Both the position numbers and the translations under genes were made by a program. This document shows positions 33,692 through 42,844 of a stretch of 64,000 nucleotides of DNA, piece after piece (position 1 is the stretch's first letter; the number at the start of each line of letters is the position of its first letter). Under the pieces are notes generated by a model. The model was given only the letters and a program-made list of their open reading frames with translations, was not told the DNA's origin and did no database searches. Source of the stretch: Chryseobacterium sp. G0201 (lineage in GTDB: Bacteria; Bacteroidota; Bacteroidia; Flavobacteriales; Weeksellaceae); NCBI RefSeq assembly GCF_003815655.1, contig NZ_CP033917.1, positions 4,650,001 through 4,714,000 of the forward strand. Reading direction: 5' to 3'.

Positions 33692-36019
33692 TTATTTTGT
33701 CCAATTAATTTTTGAATGTTTTACATCCTCAGAATTGGTTCCGATCATGATGTCGAATTCTCCGGATTCCCAATCGAATTTTAAATCTCCGTTGTAGAAT
33801 TTCAAGCTTTCAGGAGTGATATCGAAAGTAATTTTCTTAGATTCTCCTTTTTTCAGCATTACTTTTTGGAAACCTTTCAATTCTTTTACAGGTCTTGTAA
33901 TGCTTCCAACCATATCTCTGATGTATAACTGAACAACTTCTGCCCCGTCATAATTCCCTGAATTCGTAACCGTTACAGAAGCCTGAACTGTCTGATTTCC
34001 TTTTGGATTAGCATTAGAAACCGTTACATCAGAATAATTGAATTTTGTATAACTCAACCCGTAACCAAACGGATATAATGGTGTATTACACTCATCCATA
34101 TAGTTTGAACGGAATCTTTGGTATTCACATTTATCAACTAATTTTTGATCTAATGGGCGACCCGTATTTTTAGCATTATAGTAAATTGGAACCTGTCCTA
34201 AACTTCTCGGGAAAGTCATCGGCAATTTTCCTGAAGGATTTACTTTTCCGAAAAGAACGTCAGAAATTGCATTTCCAGCTTCTGAACCTGCAAACCAAAC
34301 ATTAAGAATCGCATCAGGCGTATCTTTTACATTCGTCAAAGCTAACGGACGACCTGTGAAAAGTACCATTGCGATTGGTTTTCCAGTCTTTTTTAATTCA
34401 TTCAATAAATCAACTTGAGACTGAGGAATCGTAATTTCAGTTCTTGAAGAAGATTCTCCACTCATTTCTGCAGATTCTCCGATTGCTAAAACGATAACGT
34501 CTGCTTTGCTCGCAACGTCAACAGCTTCTTTTAATAAAGCTTCTTTTGAACGGCTGTCTCTGTCGGTTTTTTTACCGTGAGCAGCGTAAATATCTTCTAA
34601 TTTTGCATCATAATCGATATTAGCACCTTTCGCAGAAACGAATTTCACTTCTTTTCCAAAATTAGCCTGAAGACCCTGCATTAAATTAACCGCTTTGTCA
34701 TGTTGAGCAGCAACACTCCAAGTTCCGGCCATGTTTAAAGAATTGTTCACCAATGGACCGATCACCGCTACCGTTCCTGATTTTTTCAAAGGAAGAACTT
34801 GATTGTCGTTTTTCATTAAAACCATTGACTGAGTTGCAGCGTTTCTTGCAATGTTACGGTTTTCCATGCTGTAAACCTCTTTTGCTGCTAATTTTGCATC
34901 TCCGTGTTTGTAAGGATTATCAAACAAACCTAGATCGTATTTTGATTCAAGAACTCTTTTTGCTGCCAAGTCGATTTCAGCCTGAGTTACTTTTCCTTCT
35001 GCTAAAGATTTTTTAAGCGTTGTTAAAAATCCTTCACCAACCATATCCATGTCGACTCCGGCTTTTAAAGCTAAAGCAGAAACCTTCTGAAGATCTCCCA
35101 TTCCGTGGTCAACCATTTCGTTGATTCCGGTGTAATCTGTTACTACGAAACCTTTGAAGTTCCATTTGTTTCTTAAAACCTCAGTTTGAAGCCATCTGTT
35201 TCCTGTGGCAGGAACTCCGTCAACTTCATTGAAAGAAGCCATCACAGAAGCTACCCCAGCATCAACAGCTGCTTTGTAAGGTGGAAAATATTCGTTGAAC
35301 ATTCTCACGTGGCTCATATCAACCGTGTTGTAATCTCTACCCGCTTCACCAGCTCCGTAAAGCGCAAAATGTTTAACACAAGCTAAAATATTCGTTCCGT
35401 TGGCCAAGTCTTTTCCTTGGTAACCGTACACCATATTTTTAGCGATTTCACTTCCTAAATACGGATCTTCACCAGAACCTTCGGAAACTCTACCCCATCT
35501 TGGTTCACGGGAAATGTCAACCATTGGAGAGAACGTCCAGTTGATTCCGTCAGAAGCAGCTTCTTTTGCAGCAACTCTAGCTGACTGCTGAACCAAATTC
35601 ATATCCCAAGAAGCCGCTAGACCTAATGGAATCGGGAAAGTAGTTTCGTAGCCGTGGATAACGTCCATTCCGAAAATCAAAGGAATTTTCAGACGGCTTT
35701 TTTCCACTGCTACTTTTTGAACTGCTTTGATTTTATCTGCTCCCTTTATGTTGAATAGTCCACCAACTAAACCTTGCTCCACTTTTTTTCCGATATCGGA
35801 ACTTTGAGCCAGACCTGTAGTAAAGTCGCCTGAACTTGGTAAATTCAGCTGTCCGATTTTCTCGTCTAATGTCATTTTCGACAAAAGATTATCTATAAAA
35901 GCTTTCTTTTTAGCCTGATATTGCGCCGTCTGATAAGACTGAACGGGCTTATTTACCATTTCCTGCGCCGAAAACACAGGTGCCAGTGCTAGGGTGGCGA
36001 TTACAATTAACTTTTTCAT
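33692..36019 (-). CDS. bglX: Periplasmic GH3 beta-glucosidase (BglX-like)
   Basis: Cleaves terminal beta-linked glucose from oligosaccharides in the periplasm. The 775-residue protein has signal MKKLIVIATLALAPVFSA (cleavage before Gln), the GH3 N-terminal TIM barrel with DVIHGYETTFPIPLGLAASW and the nucleophile Asp295 in GFVVTDYTG, the GH3 C-terminal alpha/beta domain, and a final fibronectin III-like domain (KFNYSDVTVSNANPK onward, with LYIRDMVGSITRPVKELKGF). Start 36019 puts the signal peptide at the N-terminus; a longer frame to 36157 is not credible. Last gene of the SusCD locus; GH3 enzymes beside GH144 genes often act on beta-1,2-glucooligosaccharides. Confidence 0.95.
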   Translation of the reverse strand: MKKLIVIATLALAPVFSAQEMVNKPVQSYQTAQYQAKKKAFIDNLLSKMTLDEKIGQLNLPSSGDFTTGLAQSSDIGKKVEQGLVGGLFNIKGADKIKAVQKVAVEKSRLKIPLIFGMDVIHGYETTFPIPLGLAASWDMNLVQQSARVAAKEAASDGINWTFSPMVDISREPRWGRVSEGSGEDPYLGSEIAKNMVYGYQGKDLANGTNILACVKHFALYGAGEAGRDYNTVDMSHVRMFNEYFPPYKAAVDAGVASVMASFNEVDGVPATGNRWLQTEVLRNKWNFKGFVVTDYTGINEMVDHGMGDLQKVSALALKAGVDMDMVGEGFLTTLKKSLAEGKVTQAEIDLAAKRVLESKYDLGLFDNPYKHGDAKLAAKEVYSMENRNIARNAATQSMVLMKNDNQVLPLKKSGTVAVIGPLVNNSLNMAGTWSVAAQHDKAVNLMQGLQANFGKEVKFVSAKGANIDYDAKLEDIYAAHGKKTDRDSRSKEALLKEAVDVASKADVIVLAIGESAEMSGESSSRTEITIPQSQVDLLNELKKTGKPIAMVLFTGRPLALTNVKDTPDAILNVWFAGSEAGNAISDVLFGKVNPSGKLPMTFPRSLGQVPIYYNAKNTGRPLDQKLVDKCEYQRFRSNYMDECNTPLYPFGYGLSYTKFNYSDVTVSNANPKGNQTVQASVTVTNSGNYDGAEVVQLYIRDMVGSITRPVKELKGFQKVMLKKGESKKITFDITPESLKFYNGDLKFDWESGEFDIMIGTNSEDVKHSKINWTK

Positions 36020-36073
36020 AAATCTATCTTCGTTATAAATTATAGTTCTATTTTTTTTATTTTTTGGTTGGTT

Positions 36074-36132
36074 AAACGCAAAGGCGCAAAGTTTTTTGAT
36101 AAACTTTATGTTTTTAAGGCGCAAGGGCGTTT
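36074..36132. repeat. CGCAAAGGCGCAAAG hairpin repeat
   Basis: AAACGC (36074-36079) pairs with GCGTTT (36127-36132), and AAAGTTT with AAACTTT inside; the centre contains GGCGCAAAG and GGCGCAAGG. Related to the element at 6421-6580. It lies between the hydrolase stop and the GH3 start, i.e. inside the presumed polysaccharide locus transcript. Confidence 0.55.
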
Positions 36133-36194
36133 CACTACCTCTAATTTTCAATTTCACTAAGTAAAAATTTTAAACTTTACTTTCTAAATAATAA

Positions 36195-36902
36195 TTATTT
36201 TTCTTTCTTTTTTGACAACATCCATTCGTACAATGCGGGATTTGAATAGGTCGAATCCCAAGAATTATGGTTGTCATTCGGGAAAATTGTTAATTCTGCG
36301 GTTGGATTTACAGGATGAAGTTTTTGGTAGAAATTTAATGCATTTTCGGGTAAAACTACGTCGTCCATTCCGCCATGAAAAATTTTCATGTTTAAATCTT
36401 TGTACTGATCGATATTGGCTTCCATTATTCTATCTGTTGGAGCGCAAACTGAAACTACGGCAGCAAACATTTCAGGATGCTCCATTGCCAGTTTCAACGT
36501 TCCCCAACCTCCCATTGAAAGTCCCGTCAAATAAATTCTGGAAGCATCAATCTTATATTTTTTCTGAATTTCTTTAATTAAATTATAAACCGTTTCGGTA
36601 TCCCACCACATATTTTCAGGACATTGAGGCGCCAAAATTGCAACAGGTTCCTTGATCAGGTTTTTATACGTGAACGGACTGTGCGCTTTTACGATCTCCA
36701 GATTTGTTCCTCTTTCTCCCGAACCGTGAAGAAACACGATCAAAGGGACATTTCCTTTTACCTTTTGTGGATAGTCAAGAATGTAGGATATTTTTTCCTT
36801 TCTCTTGATTTCTTTGTTTAGTTCTCCTTTAATTTCCTGAGCGTTTAAACTTAGAGAAAATGGAAGAAGTAAAATTGGGAGGTGTTTTAGTTTTAATTTC
36901 AT
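36195..36902 (-). CDS. Secreted alpha/beta-hydrolase (esterase, prolyl-oligopeptidase-like)
   Basis: A 235-residue exported hydrolase: signal MKLKLKHLPILLLPFSLSLNA with Gln after it. The oxyanion-side motif is PLIVFLHGSGERG, the nucleophile Ser lies in YLTGLSMGGWGTLK, a likely acid Asp in HGGMDDVVLPENA and the His in NDNHNSWDS. This is the single-domain S9/dienelactone-hydrolase-like type often called phospholipase/carboxylesterase or CE1-like in polysaccharide loci. It may remove ester substituents (for example acetyl or succinyl groups) from the glycan. It lies between GH144-like and GH3 genes on the same strand. Confidence 0.85.
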   Translation of the reverse strand: MKLKLKHLPILLLPFSLSLNAQEIKGELNKEIKRKEKISYILDYPQKVKGNVPLIVFLHGSGERGTNLEIVKAHSPFTYKNLIKEPVAILAPQCPENMWWDTETVYNLIKEIQKKYKIDASRIYLTGLSMGGWGTLKLAMEHPEMFAAVVSVCAPTDRIMEANIDQYKDLNMKIFHGGMDDVVLPENALNFYQKLHPVNPTAELTIFPNDNHNSWDSTYSNPALYEWMLSKKKEK

Positions 36903-36911
36903 TTTAATATT

Positions 36912-36972
36912 AGGTTTTGGCTAAAGCCGTTTGATTTTATTTTTGTCAAACGGGTTAAAACCCGTTCCTATT
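36912..36972. repeat. TTTAGCC / AACGGG hairpin repeat
   Basis: TTTTGGCTAAAGCC is followed by TTTG...CAAACGGGTTAAAACCCGTT. The GGGTT-AAAA-CCC part is a perfect hairpin. Same family as the hairpins at 8411-8468 and 47516-47533. It lies in the spacer between the GH144-like and esterase genes. Confidence 0.5.
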
Positions 36973-37010
36973 GATGTAAAATGCTATTTTAAAAATTCAA
37001 TTATTATATT

Positions 37011-37108
37011 CACTAGCCCCGATTGAAACGGCATCCTTTTTTGTTGCGGCCGGAGCGAAGCGGAGGCCGTAATAAAAAAGATATAGTGGAAAGCGGGATT
37101 AAGCTCCT
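37011..37108. repeat. 97-bp structured repeat, copy C
   Basis: Begins CACTAGCCCCGATTGAAACG and ends GCGGGATTAAGCTCCT. Arms 37037-37051 and 37065-37079 pair over 15 positions with two G-T pairs; loop GGAGCGAAGCGGA. CACTA near the left end can also pair with TAGTG near the right end. It sits inside the polysaccharide locus, 9 bp from the GH144-like stop codon, so it would be transcribed with it. Confidence 0.85.
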
Positions 37109-37116
37109 AAAAAATA

Positions 37117-38505
37117 CTATTTAATATTATATTTTTCAGATTTGAAACTTAATTTCTTTAATCCTTGTTGGATTTCAGGAGCGTTCATGAATAATTTCCA
37201 TAAAAATCCTGTTCTGTAGTTTTCAATCATCGGAGCAATTGTTCCCTGATCGATCGCTAAATATCTTGGTGTCGTCCAATTATCATAGTTGATCGAAGTT
37301 GCATCGTAAGGCCCTGCAGAACCGATAAACTCGGGTTTTTGAGTGTATATAAACCTTAAGAAATCCATTGATTCTTTTGGTGAATACGGAAAACTGCTCA
37401 AGGCCGCGGTCGGAGTAATTACGCCTTGATCATTTTGTGGAAAATGAGCATCGTAGCCAACACTTCCGTCTTTATTTCTTGAGTAACCAGCAGTTAATCC
37501 CCAATAATTTGGTCCGTAACCTTTCCATTGTTTTGGGTTTTCAACACAGTATTTGTAGTCGATAAGTACCTGATTTTTATTTAAATCAAAATAATTTTTA
37601 ATTAATTTATCTGATAAATTGGTTGGATCTAAGCCGATATAAGAATATTGCGTCCAGAATAAAGGACCGCCGTATTCTTCAGCTCCATTGTGCTTTACGT
37701 ACATTGGAAGCCCGTATTTTTCTTTGTCTGAAAGGTAGGTTCCGTTTCTTGTCCAGCCTTTGTAATACGTTTCGGCATCTATTGAATAAGTTGGCGATGA
37801 TGCTGCTAAAATATAAGTAATTAAGCATTCGTTATAGCCTTCTAGCGGAAAGTTCATTTCCCATTGATATTCCGGTGACCAGTGCCAATAAAGGACTTTT
37901 TCGCCTCCTTTGGTGTACCAGTTCCATTGAATACCTTTCCAAAGTTCGTCACATTTTTGGGCTAGTGCTTTTTCTTCGGCATTTCCTTTTTTGAAATATT
38001 CACGAACCATTAGAATTCCTGAAGTAAGGAATGCTGTTTCTACCAGATCTCCACCATTATCTTTCTTCCCGAAAGGTACAGTTTTTCCTGTTTCACCATT
38101 GATCCAGTGCGACCAAGCGCCTTTATGACGGTCTGCTTTTGCTAAGAAATCCATCATCGTTGTCAGTCTTTTTACCGCTTCTTTTCTTGGAACAAAGCCT
38201 CTTTCAACTCCGACCAAAATAGTTGCTAATCCAAATCCTGATCCACCTGTAGTAACTACATGTTTATCATTATCCGGATAGATATTGTCTTCGTGATAGC
38301 GCTCTCTTCCCAACATAGAATTCGGCTCTGCATAATCCCAGAAATATTTTAAAGCATCCGACTGAACTTTGTCCATGAGCTGCTCATCTGTGATATTGCT
38401 TTTTACGACCGATTTTTGAGTAGATTCTTGTTTTAAATTTTGGGAGTTTTTGCATGAAACTGCAAATAATGATACTACAGCAATTGATAGTGTTATCCCT
38501 TTCAT
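37117..38505 (-). CDS. Glucoamylase-like lipoprotein, probable GH144 endo-beta-1,2-glucanase
   Basis: A 462-residue lipoprotein: signal MKGITLSIAVVSLFAVSC with lipobox AVSC. The body is an (alpha/alpha)6 glycoamylase-like domain (PF10091 type): DALKYFWDYAEPNSMLGRER, HWSPEYQWEMNFPLEGYNEC, GGPLFWTQYSYIGLDP and AGYSRNKDGSVGYDAHFPQN. This domain founds CAZy GH144, whose first characterised member, from Chitinophaga pinensis, is an endo-beta-1,2-glucanase. Third gene of the locus, 75 bp behind SusD across a hairpin. Family assignment is firm at domain level; the substrate is inferred. Confidence 0.87.
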   Translation of the reverse strand: MKGITLSIAVVSLFAVSCKNSQNLKQESTQKSVVKSNITDEQLMDKVQSDALKYFWDYAEPNSMLGRERYHEDNIYPDNDKHVVTTGGSGFGLATILVGVERGFVPRKEAVKRLTTMMDFLAKADRHKGAWSHWINGETGKTVPFGKKDNGGDLVETAFLTSGILMVREYFKKGNAEEKALAQKCDELWKGIQWNWYTKGGEKVLYWHWSPEYQWEMNFPLEGYNECLITYILAASSPTYSIDAETYYKGWTRNGTYLSDKEKYGLPMYVKHNGAEEYGGPLFWTQYSYIGLDPTNLSDKLIKNYFDLNKNQVLIDYKYCVENPKQWKGYGPNYWGLTAGYSRNKDGSVGYDAHFPQNDQGVITPTAALSSFPYSPKESMDFLRFIYTQKPEFIGSAGPYDATSINYDNWTTPRYLAIDQGTIAPMIENYRTGFLWKLFMNAPEIQQGLKKLSFKSEKYNIK

Positions 38506-38538
38506 AATTCATTTATTTTTAAAATCATCCCTAAAAGA

Positions 38539-38562
38539 AGAGGAGAACTTTCATTCTCCTCT
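38539..38562 (-). terminator. Hairpin between SusD and the GH144-like gene
   Basis: AGAGGAGAA and TTCTCCTCT form a perfect 9-bp stem with a 6-nt loop. On the minus strand only a weak T-rich tract follows (TCTTTTAGG). It may be a partial terminator or an mRNA-stability element that sets SusCD expression above that of the enzymes. Confidence 0.65.
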
Positions 38563-38580
38563 AAAGTTTATTATTGTTTT

Positions 38581-40002
38581 TTAGTAGCCGGGGTTTTGCG
38601 TTAAAATACCTTTACTATCTGTAATTGCTCTTAAAGGTATTGGAAATAACTCATTTTTACCGGTCTGAAATCCTAATGGACCAAGGAAAGTAGCAGCTTG
38701 ACCTGTTCTTACTAAATCTGGAAATCTATCATTTTCCATTGCCAATTCAACCCTTCTCTCTTGCCAAATTGCAGTTCTAAGAGTGGACTGACTAGTTGCA
38801 GTTGTATTCGCAAGCTGAGCTCTGTTTCTTACTAAGTTGATATCTGTAATCGCAACCGCAGTATTTCCTAACTCGTTTGCTGCCTCGGCATTGATTAAAA
38901 GAATGTCTGCAAATCTCAAGATTCTTATGTTTTGGATTGATCCATATCCGCACGCATTATTGTTAAGTGATGAAGGAACGTAAGTTTTATAATTCCAAGT
39001 ATTGCCTGCTTGCGGGTCTCCTTTTTTGATAAGATCACCTTCAGGTGTAGTTTGACCTTCTCTAAGAATGGTAAATTGTTTTCTGATATCACCAGGTTCA
39101 AATGCGTTCTCTAATGCTTGAGTTGGCGTAAAGAAACCCCATCCGTACTGATTTCTCACCCCCTGAACTTCTGCATACTGACTCCCACCAAATTCTGGAG
39201 AACAACCACAATTAACTTCGAAAACTGACTCAGTTCCAAATTCACCTGCCGGTCTAAATAAGTGATTAAAACTAGGATCTAAAGAATATCCCATTCCTTT
39301 TACTTGAGTTGAAACGTCATAGGCTTTTTGGTAGTCTTTCATATAAAGATAAACTTTTGAGAGTAATCCCAGAGCAGCACCTTTTGTAACTCTTCCTTCC
39401 TGACCTGCAGGATATGTTTGCGGTAAAATTGCAGATGCTTCAGTTAAATCCTTTACAATAAATGCATATACCTCTGCAGCAGTATTTCTTGGTTTATTAA
39501 TATAATCAGCTTGTATTCCATCAAAAATAGGAACGCCACCATATATTCTTACCAAATTAAAATAGAAATAAGCTCTCAACATTTTAGCTTCTGCAACCAA
39601 TCTGGTTTTAAGAGCTGTATCCATATCAATGTTCGGAACATTGGTAATAACCTGGTTTGTTCTTTGAACGGCTTGCCATTGACCAGTCCAGTATCCATTA
39701 ACTCCGTCATCACTCGTTGTAAAAGAAAAATTATCATACGCATTGATAAAAGATGCATCACCAGGATTTGATCCTTTTTCAACATCATCACCCGTTACTC
39801 CATAAACAAATTGTGCAGGAAAACCAGAGTTTTCCCAACTTCTTAGGAAGCTGTATATAGCATTCGTTGCTTTCATAGCATCAGCTTCTGTTTTAAAGAA
39901 GTCCTCTGCTACTACTACTCCTTCCGGCTTGATATCAACAAAATCATCATTACAGCTAACAAATAATGAAAGTATTGAGATTGTTAAAAATATTTTTTTC
40001 AT
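38581..40002 (-). CDS. SusD/RagB-family outer-membrane glycan-binding lipoprotein
   Basis: Surface lipoprotein that caps its SusC partner and captures oligosaccharide. The 473 residues start with signal MKKIFLTISILSLFVSC (lipobox FVSC); the helical TPR-like SusD fold follows: VVVAEDFFKTEADAMKATNA, AEAKMLRAYFYFNLVRIYGG (the most conserved SusD block), RVTKGAALGLLSKVYLYMKD, and the C-terminal RFADILLINAEAANELGN and ERRVELAMENDRFPDLVRTG. It begins 10 bp after the SusC stop, so translation is coupled. Ligand identity is not readable from sequence. Confidence 0.96.
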   Translation of the reverse strand: MKKIFLTISILSLFVSCNDDFVDIKPEGVVVAEDFFKTEADAMKATNAIYSFLRSWENSGFPAQFVYGVTGDDVEKGSNPGDASFINAYDNFSFTTSDDGVNGYWTGQWQAVQRTNQVITNVPNIDMDTALKTRLVAEAKMLRAYFYFNLVRIYGGVPIFDGIQADYINKPRNTAAEVYAFIVKDLTEASAILPQTYPAGQEGRVTKGAALGLLSKVYLYMKDYQKAYDVSTQVKGMGYSLDPSFNHLFRPAGEFGTESVFEVNCGCSPEFGGSQYAEVQGVRNQYGWGFFTPTQALENAFEPGDIRKQFTILREGQTTPEGDLIKKGDPQAGNTWNYKTYVPSSLNNNACGYGSIQNIRILRFADILLINAEAANELGNTAVAITDINLVRNRAQLANTTATSQSTLRTAIWQERRVELAMENDRFPDLVRTGQAATFLGPLGFQTGKNELFPIPLRAITDSKGILTQNPGY

Positions 40003-40012
40003 GACTTTTTAA

Positions 40013-42844
40013 TTAAAATGTTAAATTCATACCCATTGTATAAATAGCAGAAATTGGATAAATATTATTATCAATACCCATTTGTACTCTATCAGAATTC
40101 ATAATTTCAGGAGAGAATCCGTTATACTTGAAAATTGTTAATGGGTTTTGTGCACTTAGATATATTCTCAGTTTTTTAACTGATAAAGATTGAGCTAATG
40201 ATGAAGGCAAATTATATCCTACCTGAATATTTCTGATTCTAAAATAGCTACCATCTTCTACATAAAAGCTACTTGGTAAAATAACAGATTGGTTGGAGGT
40301 AATCATAGAATTGGTATTGGAAGTACCCGCACCCGTCCATCTGTTATTATACATATCAAGATCCCAACTTTCATTACCATAACGTTGCTCACGGTTATAA
40401 TTATAAATTTTATTACCAAAAACCCCTTGGAAATCAATTCCAAAATCAACTGAATGAACCGTCAAGTTTATTCCAAATCCATAAGTTCCTTTAGGAATGG
40501 GGCTACCTAAGAAAGTTTTATCTCTGGTATCAATTACTCCATTTCCATCAAGATCCGAAAACTTGAACCATCCTGCCTTTGCTCCGTTCTGCCCGGAAGC
40601 AGCTGCTTCAGCATCAGTTTGGAACACGCCTGCAACTTCGTATCCATAGTAAGAACCAACAGCTTGACCGGCTTGTAATCTTACAATTGAATTACCAAAT
40701 AAACTAGCTCCCGTTTCTAAGAATGAATCTTGATAAACGTTTGTGATCTCATTTTTAAGAGTTGTGAAGTTACCATAAACTCCAAGTTTAATACCTTCAC
40801 TAAGATTGGCATTATAATTTACAGATACCTCAAAACCTTTATTTCTAAAAGAGTAAGCATTAGTGGTAAAATCATATGGATTACTAGCTCCGGAAATCGT
40901 GGCTTGATTAATTGCATAAACTATATCTTTTGATTCTTTGTTATAATAAGTTCCCTCAACTTTTAATTTATTATTTAAAAATGCCATCTCAACACCAAAA
41001 TCTGAACCCGTTGTTGTTTCCCAACCAATTGACGGATCAATCACTCTGTCAACCGTTCCTGCTGGATATCCAGTGTTACCATAATATACACCTCCACCAA
41101 TATTAGTTACAATCGGAGAAAAATCTCTTTTAACTCTCGGGTTACCTAATTTACCCCAGCTTGCTCTCAATTTCAACAAATCAAAAACATTCTGTTCACT
41201 CATAAAACCTTCTTTTGAAACTACCCAACCAACACTTACAGCAGGAAAAGTTTTATATCTGTCTGTTGATATTTGCGAACTTGCATCTCTACGTACAGAG
41301 GCATTTAAAAGATACTTACCGGCATAGTCATAATTGATTCTTCCAAAGAAAGATTCAATTCTTTGTTGATCTTGTGTAGCTGCTGGTCTACCATCAGTAA
41401 CTGCAGCAGCGGTATCATGATAATTAAAAATATCAGTACCATTACCAATATTTAGAGAACCATTGGTGCCGTCATAATTTACATTTTTAGCAGTCCATAC
41501 ATCTTCTGATCTGGAATCTCTAATTCTGGAAAAACCAGCTAGCAATTCCAAATTATGATTCCCAAAATCTTTTTTCCAATTAATAGTGTTATCCCAAACA
41601 TAATTTCTATATCTGTTATCTCTAGTTATTAGTGTTGATTGTTTTTGGCTACTAACAGGAACATAAAGTAATGTTGGTGTATATTCATACTGGCTCGGGC
41701 TATAATTATCGGTGGTATAACTACTTCTAAAAGTAAAGTCTTTCAAAAATTTAATTTCTGCCCAAACATTATTAAGCAATCTTTCCTGTCTTACTTGAGA
41801 ACGATAAAGATCAAGCTTTGCCCTTGGATTAGGAACATTTATTAATGTAATATACTGATAATTTCCAGTAGCAGGATTCATTACGTCATAAACAGGTGGT
41901 GCATTACGCGCATCCAATAAAGGATTTTGTGCTACATCAGTACGGGTTTTGGAGAATGAAAAATTATTTCCAATTGTGATATTATCTGTAATCTTATAAC
42001 TAAGATTTAACTTAGTATTAAACCTATTAAAACCACTTCCAGAGTTAATTCCTTGACCGGCTGCTAAATTCCCTTCATCCTGAAGATACCCAACGCTACC
42101 ATAATAATTAAGTTTACCTAGACTTCCTGAAGCAGAAAAATCATTAGAATTGATAATGCTTGTACGCAAAATCTCTTTGAACCAATCTGCATTACCAGGA
42201 TATTGTGCTTTCGTTATAAAATCAGAAGGTTGAGGATTCAGCACATCATTACGCACTTTTTCATTGTATAGCTCTATATACTGATCTCCACTTACCATTT
42301 TAGGAACATTCGTAACCGTTTTAATTCCCAAATAAGAATTAACATTGAAAACCGGCTTCCCTTTCCCTGTTTTAGTTTTAATAATTACAGCACCATTTGC
42401 AGCTTTAGCACCAAAAATTGCCAAACTTGAAGGATCTTTCAAAACACTCATCGATTCGATATCCTGAGGATTAAGGAAAGAAATATCTTCCGTTAACATT
42501 CCATCAACAATAAAAACTGTGTTACCAGACAAAGATCCAACCCCTCTAATATCTACCCGAGGAGATCCACCTGGTGTACCAGATGTCACAATATTTACCC
42601 CAGCCAATTTTCCTTGTACTGAGTTTAGTGGATTTGCATTCGGTTTATCTGCTAAATCTTTAGCGGTAACTAAACCAATACTTCCTGTAATGTTTTCTTT
42701 TTTCTGAGAACCATACCCAATCATCACTACCTCCTCGATCTTCTGTTCTTTCAGAGTATCTTTAGGCGTAGTCTGCGCATTGACATTCATACCAAAGTAT
42801 AGAACAGCAATGAGACATGAATACTTTAAATCACTTTGTTTCAT
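40013..42844 (-). CDS. SusC/RagA-family TonB-dependent transporter (short form)
   Basis: TonB-dependent outer-membrane importer of oligosaccharides. The 943 residues have signal MKQSDLKYSCLIAVLYFGMN..NA with Gln after it, the plug domain (KIEEVVMIGYGSQKKENITG; VDIRGVGSLSGNTVFIVDGM; DIESMSVLKDPSSLAIFGAK) and a 22-strand barrel ending in an aromatic TMGMNLTF. Most SusC proteins have an extra N-terminal beta-sandwich (carboxypeptidase regulatory-like) of about 80-90 residues before the plug; here only about ten residues separate the signal cleavage site from the plug. First gene of the locus. No HTCS, SusR or ECF sigma/anti-sigma gene is next to it. Confidence 0.96.
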   Translation of the reverse strand: MKQSDLKYSCLIAVLYFGMNVNAQTTPKDTLKEQKIEEVVMIGYGSQKKENITGSIGLVTAKDLADKPNANPLNSVQGKLAGVNIVTSGTPGGSPRVDIRGVGSLSGNTVFIVDGMLTEDISFLNPQDIESMSVLKDPSSLAIFGAKAANGAVIIKTKTGKGKPVFNVNSYLGIKTVTNVPKMVSGDQYIELYNEKVRNDVLNPQPSDFITKAQYPGNADWFKEILRTSIINSNDFSASGSLGKLNYYGSVGYLQDEGNLAAGQGINSGSGFNRFNTKLNLSYKITDNITIGNNFSFSKTRTDVAQNPLLDARNAPPVYDVMNPATGNYQYITLINVPNPRAKLDLYRSQVRQERLLNNVWAEIKFLKDFTFRSSYTTDNYSPSQYEYTPTLLYVPVSSQKQSTLITRDNRYRNYVWDNTINWKKDFGNHNLELLAGFSRIRDSRSEDVWTAKNVNYDGTNGSLNIGNGTDIFNYHDTAAAVTDGRPAATQDQQRIESFFGRINYDYAGKYLLNASVRRDASSQISTDRYKTFPAVSVGWVVSKEGFMSEQNVFDLLKLRASWGKLGNPRVKRDFSPIVTNIGGGVYYGNTGYPAGTVDRVIDPSIGWETTTGSDFGVEMAFLNNKLKVEGTYYNKESKDIVYAINQATISGASNPYDFTTNAYSFRNKGFEVSVNYNANLSEGIKLGVYGNFTTLKNEITNVYQDSFLETGASLFGNSIVRLQAGQAVGSYYGYEVAGVFQTDAEAAASGQNGAKAGWFKFSDLDGNGVIDTRDKTFLGSPIPKGTYGFGINLTVHSVDFGIDFQGVFGNKIYNYNREQRYGNESWDLDMYNNRWTGAGTSNTNSMITSNQSVILPSSFYVEDGSYFRIRNIQVGYNLPSSLAQSLSVKKLRIYLSAQNPLTIFKYNGFSPEIMNSDRVQMGIDNNIYPISAIYTMGMNLTF

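Noticed and set aside
36020..36157. 46-residue N-terminal extension of the GH3 enzyme
   Set aside because: It would put a basic segment before a perfect signal peptide and overlaps a palindromic repeat.
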